DNA from: Methylophaga sp.
Lineage (GTDB): Bacteria; Pseudomonadota; Gammaproteobacteria; Nitrosococcales; Methylophagaceae
Assembly (NCBI RefSeq): GCF_030651745.1
Contig: NZ_JAUSCC010000078.1
Location: 1 to 35,716, forward strand
DNA: 35,716 bases
Direction of reading: 5' to 3'
Positions 1 to 7,814 of this stretch are shown piece after piece; position 1 is the stretch's first letter; each line of letters begins with the position of its first letter. The notes beneath the pieces were generated by a model. That model searched no databases and was not told where the DNA came from. It saw only the letters and a program-made list of their open reading frames with translations. A program made the position numbers and the translations under genes.

Positions 1-179
1 CCTCTATAGTTTTTATCGTTCATGACGCCAGCGTCGCTGTTCTTTCATGAGGTTGTGACTTTATTCCGATTTTGCCTGAGAATCATTAGGAACCAATCAC
101 TCTGATATCGGGATTTTTTCCCGAACAAGGAAGATCTTCCCATTATTCCTCAGTTTCATGCCTATAGAGGGCGAGAAAA
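1..179. other. Non-coding stretch at window edge
   Basis: I see no gene here. It lies downstream of the minus-strand response regulator. It holds a perfect 12-bp palindrome (GGAAGATCTTCC, 129-140), a small hairpin (TCGGG/CCCGA arms at 108-112 and 120-124) and a 9-bp inverted repeat, CCTCTATAG at 1-9 against CTATAGAGG at 162-170. The hairpins may help end transcription of the two-component operon, but neither has a convincing T tract on the minus strand. Confidence 0.4.
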
Positions 180-824
180 TTAATGACTTTTTATCACGTT
201 ATATTTGATCGCAAGCCGCACTAACTCTACTGATGAGTGAAAACCAAGCTTCTGTTTGAGCATTGTTTGATAGTTCGCGACAGTTTTATGGCCTAAATTC
301 AGAGTTTCGGCGATATATTCAAGTGGATGACCTTCGGCAAGCAGTCTGAAAACTTCAAACTCTCTTACCGTTAAACGCTGGATTGGATCTTCCGATCCGG
401 AAACACTTTGTAGGGCAATTCGCTGCGCCATTTCCGAACTGAGATAACTTTTACCTTCCATAACCTGCCGAATGGCTTTAACAATATCTTCAGCATCACC
501 TGATTTGGCGAGATATGCAACTGCCCCCGCACTCATTGACTGAACGGCCAAAGTAACGTTTTCATGCATGGAGAACATGATGACTCGTGCTTTGTTATAA
601 CGAACCAAAATACGTCGCAGCGCTTCCAGTCCGCCAATACCCGGCATGCTCATATCCATAATAAGAATATCGGGGTCAAGTTCTGTGTACATCTGATAAG
701 CCTGTTCACCGCTTATCGCTTCCCCCACAATATGCATGTCATCATTTCGTTCCAGCATTCTTGCCAAGCCAGATCGGACCACTTCATGATCATCGGCCAA
801 CAAAATTCGTATCTCATTTTTCAT
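180..824 (-). CDS. NarL/FixJ-family response regulator (first two-component pair)
   Basis: A 214-aa cytoplasmic transcription regulator. An N-terminal receiver domain (about 5-120) has the acidic pair D11-D12, phospho-acceptor D57 in IMDMSMP and the conserved Lys in YLAKSG. A C-terminal LuxR-type HTH (about 148-205) carries the LTVREFEVFRLLAEG signature. The start overlaps the end of the upstream histidine kinase by 4 bp, so the two are translationally coupled and almost certainly partners. It is clearly paralogous to the regulator at 2381-3025; both share MPGIGG and REFEVFRLLAEG. The target genes are not evident; the neighbouring sulfur genes are an inference from position only. Confidence 0.9.
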   Translation of the reverse strand: MKNEIRILLADDHEVVRSGLARMLERNDDMHIVGEAISGEQAYQMYTELDPDILIMDMSMPGIGGLEALRRILVRYNKARVIMFSMHENVTLAVQSMSAGAVAYLAKSGDAEDIVKAIRQVMEGKSYLSSEMAQRIALQSVSGSEDPIQRLTVREFEVFRLLAEGHPLEYIAETLNLGHKTVANYQTMLKQKLGFHSSVELVRLAIKYNVIKSH

Positions 825-2212
825 TCAATAACACCTTGGGTTGGAAAGTTCGCAGTTAACGTGACTCCTTTACCAAGCCCGGTAGCTATCTCAAAACTAC
901 CTGACAACGCTTCTACTCGCTCTCGCATTCCAGTTAAACCATAACCATTATTTGGAAGTTCGGGATGATAACCGTTTCCGTTATCACTTACACTTATATA
1001 TACAGACTCGTGATTGCATTGCAAATTCACCTTGACATTAATGTTTGCAGCACCGGCGTGACGACTGATATTAGTCAGACACTCTTGAACAATTCGATAA
1101 AGCGTCAACTGCCGCGTTTCATCAAGCTGGTTAAAATCACCTTCCAGCGAGAGATCAGTGTGATGATGAGGATGACGAAGAGCCCAGTCATTAACTAATT
1201 CCGTCACAGCACCTTGTAAACCTAATTCAGCTAATTCAGGAGGACGCAAACGCTGCAACATGGAACGGACAATCGTGGTCATACGACTATGTACAGAATC
1301 AATTGCCGCCGCGCTGTTTTTGGCTTCATCTAAAGAAGCCGAATGTTTTATATTGTTTAAATCAAATTGTATCGCGGTTAAATGCTGCCCAATCTCATCA
1401 TGTAACTCTGCCGATAATCGCTTTCGCTCCGATTCCTGAATGCTGATCAACTGTTGATTCAGCACATCAACTTTTTGGTCTGTGTCTACATAACGTTGTT
1501 TTAACAATTTGAGCTGTTTATTCACCGCCAGTAATTGATTCAACCTTAACAAAGCAAACGGCGAACGTGCTATTGCTGTTTGATCTGGTTTCTTTGGCAG
1601 CATTTCAGTAACCGGCCACAGAATAAATGAGGCTATTACAGCGATGATCAAACTACCGAGAAAAAAAACCAAAATCAGTGGCATCAATGATTTTTTGATG
1701 TAAGCCTGAATATCGTTCCATTCGGCACGGAAATTGGGACTGATCACAATATCTCCGATATGCTGCCCGGAAATAATAATCGGAGTGATGATAACTTCGG
1801 TATGGCCTAAATACGCTTTCAGACGCTTTTCCAGCCAAAACGGCAGACCGGTAGGCAAATTAGAGGTCGCGGGATGGTTAGAATCGAGTACCACACCATT
1901 CTTAGCGATTAACTCGATATCCACATGGGAAAGATCGTGGAGATCTTGCAGATGAAACAGTGATGACCATTCTGATAGTGATAAATCTTGTTGAGATAAC
2001 GCCATTTCCACTCGGGCAATTTGTGCCTCGATTACATAATTCGCTACTTCTGTAGAAACATCTAATTCGTGGTCAACTCGCAGACGAATATCATCAAGTG
2101 TATTTTTGACACCAAGGCCACACATGACGAGAAATACCATCACGATGATCAGATTGACTTGGAGTAGCAAATTCACCTGTTTAAAGATCCTTAAAAACGC
2201 TTCATAAAACAC
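821..2212 (-). CDS. NarL-type sensor histidine kinase (HisKA_3)
   Basis: A 463-aa inner-membrane sensor kinase. Hydrophobic segments at about 17-36 and 176-200 enclose a periplasmic region of roughly 140 residues without a recognised sensor fold. A coiled linker leads to a HisKA_3 dimerisation domain with ESERKRLSAELHDEIGQ (phospho-acceptor H271). A HATPase_c domain follows, with the N box near QECLTNISRHA, then DNGNGY and GLTGMRERV. This is the NarX/DegS/UhpB architecture. It is coupled by 4 bp to the response regulator downstream. No RBS is obvious before the ATG; a perfect TATAAT lies 13 bp upstream of it, so the leader would be very short. Confidence 0.88.
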   Translation of the reverse strand: MFYEAFLRIFKQVNLLLQVNLIIVMVFLVMCGLGVKNTLDDIRLRVDHELDVSTEVANYVIEAQIARVEMALSQQDLSLSEWSSLFHLQDLHDLSHVDIELIAKNGVVLDSNHPATSNLPTGLPFWLEKRLKAYLGHTEVIITPIIISGQHIGDIVISPNFRAEWNDIQAYIKKSLMPLILVFFLGSLIIAVIASFILWPVTEMLPKKPDQTAIARSPFALLRLNQLLAVNKQLKLLKQRYVDTDQKVDVLNQQLISIQESERKRLSAELHDEIGQHLTAIQFDLNNIKHSASLDEAKNSAAAIDSVHSRMTTIVRSMLQRLRPPELAELGLQGAVTELVNDWALRHPHHHTDLSLEGDFNQLDETRQLTLYRIVQECLTNISRHAGAANINVKVNLQCNHESVYISVSDNGNGYHPELPNNGYGLTGMRERVEALSGSFEIATGLGKGVTLTANFPTQGVIE

Positions 2213-2224
2213 AAAATGAACAAG

Positions 2225-2254
2225 ATTATAGTATGTGAGTTCAGATCTGCAGAT
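2225..2254 (-). promoter_or_regulatory. Putative promoter with palindrome for the first kinase/regulator pair
   Basis: On the minus strand a perfect TATAAT (2225-2230) lies just upstream of the kinase start. The -35 region has no good match to TTGACA but coincides with a perfect 10-bp palindrome, ATCTGCAGAT (2245-2254), which could be an activator or autoregulatory site. This is prediction only. Confidence 0.4.
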
Positions 2255-2285
2255 TTAAGCGCATCAAGAATGTGAGCTAGCCGTC

Positions 2286-2322
2286 ATAAAAACCACTTGC
2301 TGATTGACAAAAAGGGAAGTGG
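2286..2322 (-). terminator. Possible terminator after the soxYZ-two-component operon
   Basis: Read on the minus strand, CCACTT and AAGTGG arms (2317-2322 and 2293-2298) form a 6-bp stem with an 18-nt loop followed by TTTTTAT. It lies about 60 bp past the stop of the response regulator at 2381. The large loop makes it a weak candidate. Confidence 0.4.
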
Positions 2323-2380
2323 AAAATTAGGAATTGAACCGTTATCAGTATGATGAAACAAACCGCGTAATGCAGTTATA

Positions 2381-3025
2381 TCAAGCTTCCAGCAGCCCAC
2401 TACGAATCGCTAACCGAGCTAATTCTGCCGAGTTTGAAACATTAAGTTTTTGCTTAATATTGGTATGGTGTGTTCCAACTGTTTTTGGACTTAAATTCAA
2501 AATATCCGCAATTTCGTTTACGGTTTTGCCTTCAGCCAATAATCTGAAGACCTCAAACTCGCGTTGACTCAACACATCAAGTGGATTCTCTGAGCCGGTT
2601 AATTTTTGCATGGCAAGTTGCTGGGCAATTTCCGGAGCGATACACGTCCGACCTTGTGACACCATTTCAACAGCTTTTAACATGGCTTCAGGTGCGCTGC
2701 GTTTAGGAATAAAACCCAAAGCTCCCGCCTGCATGGCACGAGTGGTAAATACACTGTCTTCATGCACACTTAACACCAAGATTTTAGCGGTCGGTTCACG
2801 AGCAATAATCCGCTCAATGGCTCCAACACCACCAATGCCCGGCATGGAAATATCCATCACCACAACATTTGGATGATATTTGGCAAAATCCTGTACCGCC
2901 TGTTCGCCTGAACCGGCTTCAGCAACAACCTGAAATTTATCGCCATCTTCCAGTAAGCGACGAAAACCAGCGCGAACCAGTTCATGATCATCAACCAGTA
3001 ATACCGTTATTTTATTAAGACTCAT
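2381..3025 (-). CDS. NarL/FixJ-family response regulator (soxYZ operon)
   Basis: A 214-aa regulator with a receiver domain (D12-D13, phospho-acceptor D58 in VVMDISMP, Lys in FIPKRS) and a C-terminal LuxR-type HTH (about 148-208). The last helix reads NLSPKTVGTHHTNIKQKL, the usual NarL/GacA pattern. Its ATG lies 11 bp inside the end of the upstream kinase, so it is the last gene of the operon protease-soxY-soxZ-kinase-regulator. That location suggests it responds to a redox or sulfur signal and controls sulfur genes; this is inference. The inverted repeat at 7034-7054 is a candidate target. Confidence 0.9.
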   Translation of the reverse strand: MSLNKITVLLVDDHELVRAGFRRLLEDGDKFQVVAEAGSGEQAVQDFAKYHPNVVVMDISMPGIGGVGAIERIIAREPTAKILVLSVHEDSVFTTRAMQAGALGFIPKRSAPEAMLKAVEMVSQGRTCIAPEIAQQLAMQKLTGSENPLDVLSQREFEVFRLLAEGKTVNEIADILNLSPKTVGTHHTNIKQKLNVSNSAELARLAIRSGLLEA

Positions 3026-4730
3026 GGTGACTATTTACCCCCAATGGTATGGTGATGGTCAGATTGACACCGGCGCCCAACTGACTTTGCAGATCAAAAC
3101 TTCCCCCTAGACTTTGCGCTCTTTCACGCATGCCTAGCAAGCCAAAATCCACATCAGAGTGAAAATCGTTAACGACCATGCCTTTGCCGTCGTCTCTTAT
3201 ATTAATGGTTAACTGATCGGTTGTTTCATTTTTATCGCGTATGACACTAACCATAATATTCTCAGCATCGGCGTGTCGAACTGCATTAGTCAATGCTTCC
3301 TGAACCACACGAAACACCGTCATATTAGTGGCTTCGTCAAAACCGTTTAACTGTCCTTCCGTAATCAAATTAAAGTGGATATCGGGCTGGCGTTGCTGCC
3401 ATTTGCTGATACTTTCTTCCAGGGTTGCCATTAATCCCAAATCATCCAATGGACTGGGGCGCAGCCGGGTAATCATATTATGGACGACATCATAGATATG
3501 ACTGGCGGTATCAATGATCGCCTGAGCGCTTTGAAATATTTTGTTATCGGTGGTTTCGGAACGATTACGGATTAACACGGCATCGGTTTTAATTGCTGTT
3601 AAACATTGCCCCAATTCATCATGTAACTCACGAGCCAGATGACGGCGTTCAGCCTCCTGGACTTGATTCATATGATTGGTCAGTAAGCGGGTTTCATAGA
3701 GCTGAGCCCGAGCTTTTTCGGCTTGTTTATGTTCTGTGATATCTCGCAAAGTACAAATCATGCCGGCCACACAGCCATCATTCTCAGTCAGTGGAACGGT
3801 TGAAATTAATAAAGATAGAACTTCACCATTATTACGCTTGAGTGTGGTTTCCAAATTTTCCACTGATTGAAAACCATTTAATACCGAAATAATGCTATTT
3901 CGGTCCTGCTGGAAAGACATTGAAGCTAAAGATTCACCTAATAAATTCGGGATATCAGCAAATAAGCGCTCTGCTGCTGCATTACAGAATGTGATGTAAC
4001 CTGCATGATCTAACGAGAGAATGGCATCGCCGGATTGTCTGACTAACGTTGCCAGGCGACGGTTTTCGGTTGAACTCTGTTCCAAAGCATCACCTACGCG
4101 GTTGAAGCTTTGGCTGATTTGGTCCATTTCTTTCAACGAAAATCGTGGCAGGCGCATATGCAAATCACCACGCTCAAATCCAGCTAACGCATCAAGTAAA
4201 CGCTGCAATGGACGAATAACCCAGCCGACCCCCCAATAGATCAGAAAAGCCACTATCACAAAGATAATCATGCCAAGCGCCATAATGGCGCGAACATCTT
4301 GCCAACGCTCGCTGATCTCCATCATTGGTGCAGGATAAATCACCATATGGCCAGAACCGAAACGTTTTGAAAGCGGTGAAACATCTGGGAATAATAGTTT
4401 TACAAACCAGACTGGTGGTTGAACCGCCAGCTCTTTATCTGGCATACCTTCAAACATCAGACCCTGTCGATCAAACAGAAGAATATGCAAACTGCGAATT
4501 TCGCTTAATGCCCGCACCAGTTCATGCATATGTTCACTAACACTGGTGTTTCTGGCCAAAGCACCGCCAGCCAATGTAACGGTAATAATGTGAGCTGTCG
4601 CATCCATGGTGGAAATAACTTCAGCTTCGACAGAACGTTTTGCATTGGTTATCAGAATGACTGCGCTGCCCAGCATCGACAGCAACAGCAATAAAGCAAA
4701 AAACAAATTAGCGCGAAGTTTCAGGCTCAT
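3015..4730 (-). CDS. Sensor histidine kinase with HAMP and PAS domains
   Basis: A 571-aa membrane kinase. A transmembrane helix (about 8-28), a periplasmic sensor region of about 120 residues and a second helix (about 148-170) are followed by HAMP (about 168-222), a PAS domain (about 225-335, ending in LRDITEHKQAE), HisKA_3 with EAERRHLARELHDELGQ (H370) and HATPase_c with QEALTNAVRHA, DDGKGM and FGLLGMRERA. Its start overlaps soxZ by 4 bp and its end overlaps the regulator by 11 bp, so the pair is co-translated with the thiosulfate carrier. The PAS domain has no visible conserved cofactor ligand, so the signal is unknown. Confidence 0.9.
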   Translation of the reverse strand: MSLKLRANLFFALLLLLSMLGSAVILITNAKRSVEAEVISTMDATAHIITVTLAGGALARNTSVSEHMHELVRALSEIRSLHILLFDRQGLMFEGMPDKELAVQPPVWFVKLLFPDVSPLSKRFGSGHMVIYPAPMMEISERWQDVRAIMALGMIIFVIVAFLIYWGVGWVIRPLQRLLDALAGFERGDLHMRLPRFSLKEMDQISQSFNRVGDALEQSSTENRRLATLVRQSGDAILSLDHAGYITFCNAAAERLFADIPNLLGESLASMSFQQDRNSIISVLNGFQSVENLETTLKRNNGEVLSLLISTVPLTENDGCVAGMICTLRDITEHKQAEKARAQLYETRLLTNHMNQVQEAERRHLARELHDELGQCLTAIKTDAVLIRNRSETTDNKIFQSAQAIIDTASHIYDVVHNMITRLRPSPLDDLGLMATLEESISKWQQRQPDIHFNLITEGQLNGFDEATNMTVFRVVQEALTNAVRHADAENIMVSVIRDKNETTDQLTINIRDDGKGMVVNDFHSDVDFGLLGMRERAQSLGGSFDLQSQLGAGVNLTITIPLGVNSHHES

Positions 4731-5044
4731 ACAACGGTGGTTTCCGCAGTTCCTTTAGCACCGATATTATCTACCCAACGTAAGCGAATAACATCCCCTA
4801 CTTCGCCACCGTTAAGCTGAAAGGCAAAGTAAGGATTACGTGATGTCGCAGTACCACATTTGATGGTTAAAACTTCATCGCTGTTGCGCCAGCAGCGAAT
4901 ATCCTGGATAAACTCCGCTGGGATCAGTTCATCCTGATCATTTTTACCGCGACCAGTATGCATGGGATGCGCCAGTAAGATCCTGACCACAGTATTGCCA
5001 TCCTGCAGTTTGGCCCGAATTCTATCTCTGCTTTTTATGGCCAT
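4727..5044 (-). CDS. soxZ: SoxZ, sulfur carrier subunit
   Basis: 105-aa partner of SoxY. SoxYZ is the periplasmic carrier that holds sulfur intermediates during Sox-type thiosulfate oxidation; SoxZ is a small immunoglobulin-like beta protein without its own signal and is exported with SoxY. The sequence has the family features MHTGRGKD/N-like (HPMHTGRGKND), IPAEFIQDI and the glycine-rich end GEVGDVIRLRWVDN. I chose the ATG whose A is shared with the soxY TGA (TGATG); a GTG three codons upstream would lengthen the soxY overlap without a better RBS. The rest of the sox cluster (soxA, X, B, CD) is absent from this window. Confidence 0.92.
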   Translation of the reverse strand: MAIKSRDRIRAKLQDGNTVVRILLAHPMHTGRGKNDQDELIPAEFIQDIRCWRNSDEVLTIKCGTATSRNPYFAFQLNGGEVGDVIRLRWVDNIGAKGTAETTVV

Positions 5045-5532
5045 CAGGCACACCCACCAATATCAATTTCTACATAGCGACTGGTTCGGTAGAGTTTATC
5101 GTCAGCTCTGACCATGGCAATGATTTCTGAATCTTCAGCAACTTTGAGCATGGTTTTAAACGGAAAACTTAATGCTGATGTTGGCTCCAGCGCCATGGCC
5201 AGAGGAAATGGGTTTTTTTCGACTAATAAAGCTACACGTTGAATATTTTGCAAGCTGCTGCTGATTTCAACCGGCACCGTCGCCCCATTCACTGCGTAAG
5301 TTGGCGGTGATCCGATGGTAAATTGAATCGCCTCTTCATTAACTTCTTCAGCTTCTCCGAGGAATGTTAAAATGGCATCTTCGAGGGTTTCTGCATTGAA
5401 AGCATCTTGTGGCCAATGGGCTAACAGCACCCGAGGAATCGTCAGACCACTGGCAGCGACTAAGGCTAATGTCGAAGCAGATATGGATTTTTTAATTAAC
5501 TTACGACGGTATTCGTCAAATGTATCGGTCAT
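5044..5532 (-). CDS. soxY: SoxY, sulfur-binding carrier with Tat signal
   Basis: 162-aa SoxY. The N-terminus has a twin-arginine signal (YRRKLIKKS followed by a hydrophobic stretch SASTLALVAASG), consistent with Tat export of the folded SoxYZ dimer. The mature part has family features such as NPFPLA and ending DIGGCA. The substrate-binding cysteine is C161, in a mobile C-terminal arm. In well-known SoxY proteins the arm ends GGCGG or similar; here only an alanine follows the cysteine, a shortened tail. Start and stop overlap neighbours by 4 bp and 1 bp. It probably serves in thiosulfate or sulfide handling together with the TusA/DsrE2 proteins encoded divergently. Confidence 0.92.
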   Translation of the reverse strand: MTDTFDEYRRKLIKKSISASTLALVAASGLTIPRVLLAHWPQDAFNAETLEDAILTFLGEAEEVNEEAIQFTIGSPPTYAVNGATVPVEISSSLQNIQRVALLVEKNPFPLAMALEPTSALSFPFKTMLKVAEDSEIIAMVRADDKLYRTSRYVEIDIGGCA

Positions 5533-6977
5533 CGAACTTGTTCCATCATCGCTAAATCCGTTTCAATCTGTCGTAAACGTGAACTGATTTTAGAGAGTTC
5601 AAATTCATCGCCACGAGCATAATCAGCTGCAATTCGTAGCTGATCAGCAGCTTGCATTAATCTACCCGAACTATGGTAATGCTCGGCTAACCAGACATGT
5701 GACTGGCTTTTCTGCCCCATATCACCATAAGCCTGGGCCAACAATCTATATAGAGTCGCGGATGACTCACCGATATCTAATTGACGCTGCAAAATAGGAA
5801 CCGCTCTACGCGGTTGGTTAGCTCTTAACAACGCCTGCACCTGCTTGATGGACAAAGCCCAATCATCGGGATAAACCCGTTGAAAATCGTTGTAAATCGC
5901 CAATGCTGCATCCATTCTTCCCGAAGCAATTTCGACATCTGCCAATGCCAGATGATAGCTCAACCGGTTATCATCTGAAGCAATTAAATCATTAATTTGC
6001 TCCCGTGCCTGCGTCAGATTACCGTTTTTTAATAATGCCAAAGCATATCCATAACGGGTAATTGATTGGTCTTCTGACTGGGTTTCCTTCAACTTGTCTT
6101 CATAGGTTTTTATCAACTCACGCATATTGGTTGATGACATAACGCGTAATTTTTCACGCATCAGGTAAAACTGTTCAACATCTCTCAATTGGGGGCGAGG
6201 TTCATAATTTGCAGCACGGCCACGGGCATCTGCAATACGAGAGGCGGTAATTGGGTGGGTTCTGAGAAATTCGGGTATTTGGCTGCCACCGTAAAAGCGA
6301 CCTGCAACTTGCAGCCGTTCAAAAAAGCGTGGCATTGCGTGTGGATCAAACCCTGCATTCACCAAGGTTTGCATACCTAGATTATCGGCCTCAGCTTCAT
6401 GCGCCCGACTATAATCCAGTTGCATCTGCACATTCCCTGCCTGTACAGCCATAATCGCTGCAGAGCCGACACTTGGATCAGCCACACCCAACAAGGCTGC
6501 CGCAATCATCGCGGCAGTCATTGGTACACTCATTCGTTTGGAGCGCTCAAAGTTACGCAAAATATGTCGCTGGGTAACGTGAGCGATCTCATGCGCCAGA
6601 ACCGACGCTAATTCAGCTTCCTCTTCACTGGTTAACATCAAACCAGTATTGATCCCAATAAATCCGCCCGGAGCCGCAAAAGCGTTCACCGATGTGTCAG
6701 GCACCACAAAAAAAGTAAATGGACGACTAGGATCATCACTGTTAGCAACCAGCCTGTTTCCTAACGAACGGATATAACTATTAACTTCGGGATCATCAAC
6801 CAGAGTCACTGTCTGCTGCAGTCGCCAGTAAAAGGATTGCCCGACCTGGTACTCTTCAGCAGGTGACACTAATGCACCGGCACTATCGCCCATCTCTGGT
6901 AGCGCAATGTCCAAATTAGCCTGAGCTGTGCCCACACTGCTAATCAATATAATGAATGTAGCGATTAGATTTTTCAT
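5529..6977 (-). CDS. BepA/YfgC-like M48 metalloprotease with TPR repeats
   Basis: 482-aa periplasmic zinc protease. A Sec signal peptide (1-20, ending AQA) precedes an M48 peptidase domain with the zinc motif HEIAH (H129, E130, H133) and a third ligand region HEAEADNLGM. A TPR-like helical region fills the second half. In E. coli, BepA degrades or assists outer-membrane proteins such as LptD together with the BAM machinery. I used the ATG that gives a clean signal peptide; a GTG 26 codons upstream would add a charged, non-signal leader. It overlaps soxY by 4 bp, so it appears to lead the soxYZ operon, an unusual partnership. Confidence 0.88.
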   Translation of the reverse strand: MKNLIATFIILISSVGTAQANLDIALPEMGDSAGALVSPAEEYQVGQSFYWRLQQTVTLVDDPEVNSYIRSLGNRLVANSDDPSRPFTFFVVPDTSVNAFAAPGGFIGINTGLMLTSEEEAELASVLAHEIAHVTQRHILRNFERSKRMSVPMTAAMIAAALLGVADPSVGSAAIMAVQAGNVQMQLDYSRAHEAEADNLGMQTLVNAGFDPHAMPRFFERLQVAGRFYGGSQIPEFLRTHPITASRIADARGRAANYEPRPQLRDVEQFYLMREKLRVMSSTNMRELIKTYEDKLKETQSEDQSITRYGYALALLKNGNLTQAREQINDLIASDDNRLSYHLALADVEIASGRMDAALAIYNDFQRVYPDDWALSIKQVQALLRANQPRRAVPILQRQLDIGESSATLYRLLAQAYGDMGQKSQSHVWLAEHYHSSGRLMQAADQLRIAADYARGDEFELSKISSRLRQIETDLAMMEQVR

Positions 6978-7033
6978 AACGCCTATAGACCTTGGCTTAT
7001 TAAGACCGGTTCCGCAAAGACAAAAAAGCCACT

Positions 7034-7054
7034 TGCGTTTATTATGTAAACGCA
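7034..7054. promoter_or_regulatory. 8-bp inverted repeat, candidate operator in divergent promoter region
   Basis: TGCGTTTA and TAAACGCA form a perfect inverted repeat with a 5-nt spacer. It sits in the 98-bp gap between the divergent protease-soxYZ operon and the tusA-dsrE2 operon, 21 bp before the tusA start. NarL-family regulators often bind inverted heptamers, and such a regulator ends the soxYZ operon, so this is a good operator candidate. Binding is inference. Confidence 0.5.
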
Positions 7055-7075
7055 CATATGTTAAAGGAAATCAGT

Positions 7076-7309
7076 ATGTCAGATTTTGATACAGAAATTG
7101 ATACCTCAGGCTTAAACTGCCCACTTCCCGTGCTCAAAGCTCGCAAAATGCTTAATGAAATGACTTCAGCTCAGCGACTTCGACTCATCTGCACCGATAA
7201 AGGTGCGCTAAAAGATATACCGGCTTTTTGCAAAATGACTGGCAATCCCCTGTTAAGCAGCGAAGAAACTGATGGAAAGCTGTATTTCATTATTGAAAAA
7301 GGGGCATAA
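7076..7309 (+). CDS. tusA: TusA-family sulfur carrier
   Basis: 77-aa cytoplasmic persulfide carrier. It has the family motif CPLPVLKARK with active cysteine C15, followed by the usual beta-alpha-beta fold. In sulfur oxidisers TusA passes sulfane sulfur between rhodanese, DsrE-type proteins and the cytoplasmic oxidation machinery. The ATG at 7076 follows AAAGGA with 7-nt spacing; an in-frame ATG six codons earlier overlaps that RBS and was rejected. dsrE2 starts 3 bp downstream of the stop, so both are one transcript. TusA-DsrE2 pairing is a recognised sulfur-oxidation module, which supports this role rather than only tRNA thiolation. Confidence 0.88.
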   Translation: MSDFDTEIDTSGLNCPLPVLKARKMLNEMTSAQRLRLICTDKGALKDIPAFCKMTGNPLLSSEETDGKLYFIIEKGA

Positions 7310-7312
7310 ATC

Positions 7313-7777
7313 ATGGCCAAGAAACTCGCGATAATTGCCAGTAAAGGCACTCTCGATGGTGCTTACCCACCATTCTTACTGGCTTCAACTGCAGCAGCAT
7401 TAGGCTTCGAAGCGAAAATATTTTTCACCTTTTATGGTTTGCAGTTACTCAAAAAAGATTTGTCACTGAAGGTTTCACCGTTAGGTAATCCAGCGATGCC
7501 GATGCCGGTTCCAGTGCCAAGTATTGTGCAGATCATTCCCGGCCTTGAAGCTTTTGCCACCTGGATGATGCAACGCAAGCTCAAAAAGAAAGGCGTTGCC
7601 AGTGTCGCTGAATTGCGTGAAATCTGTCTGGAATCCGGTGTTGAATTGATTGCCTGTCAAATGACAGTGGATTTATTCGATTTTAAAAACTCGGATTTTA
7701 TTGATGGAATCAGTCATGGAGGCGCGGCTACCTTTCTGGAGTTTGCCAGTGAAGCCGATATCACACTATATATATAG
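7313..7777 (+). CDS. dsrE2: DsrE2-family sulfur transfer protein (DsrE/DsrF/DrsH-like)
   Basis: 154-aa protein of the DsrE/F superfamily. It begins with the beta strand KKLAIIASKGTLDGAYP and has a Pro/Met-rich segment (PAMPMPVPVPS, about 60-70) followed by a hydrophobic stretch, typical of DsrE2. C115 in ELIACQMTVD is the likely persulfide-bearing residue; C105 is a second cysteine. DsrE2 proteins are believed to exchange sulfur with TusA and rhodaneses. It lies 3 bp after tusA. The usual rhodanese partner is not encoded next to it. Confidence 0.85.
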   Translation: MAKKLAIIASKGTLDGAYPPFLLASTAAALGFEAKIFFTFYGLQLLKKDLSLKVSPLGNPAMPMPVPVPSIVQIIPGLEAFATWMMQRKLKKKGVASVAELREICLESGVELIACQMTVDLFDFKNSDFIDGISHGGAATFLEFASEADITLYI

Positions 7778-7814
7778 TACCTTCATTATTTAATCAGGAA
7801 CGGGAATCAGCTTT

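Noticed and set aside
1..170. Inverted repeat CCTCTATAG/CTATAGAGG suggesting a small transposable element
   Set aside because: Only 9 bp match, the left arm is at the window edge and no target duplication can be tested.
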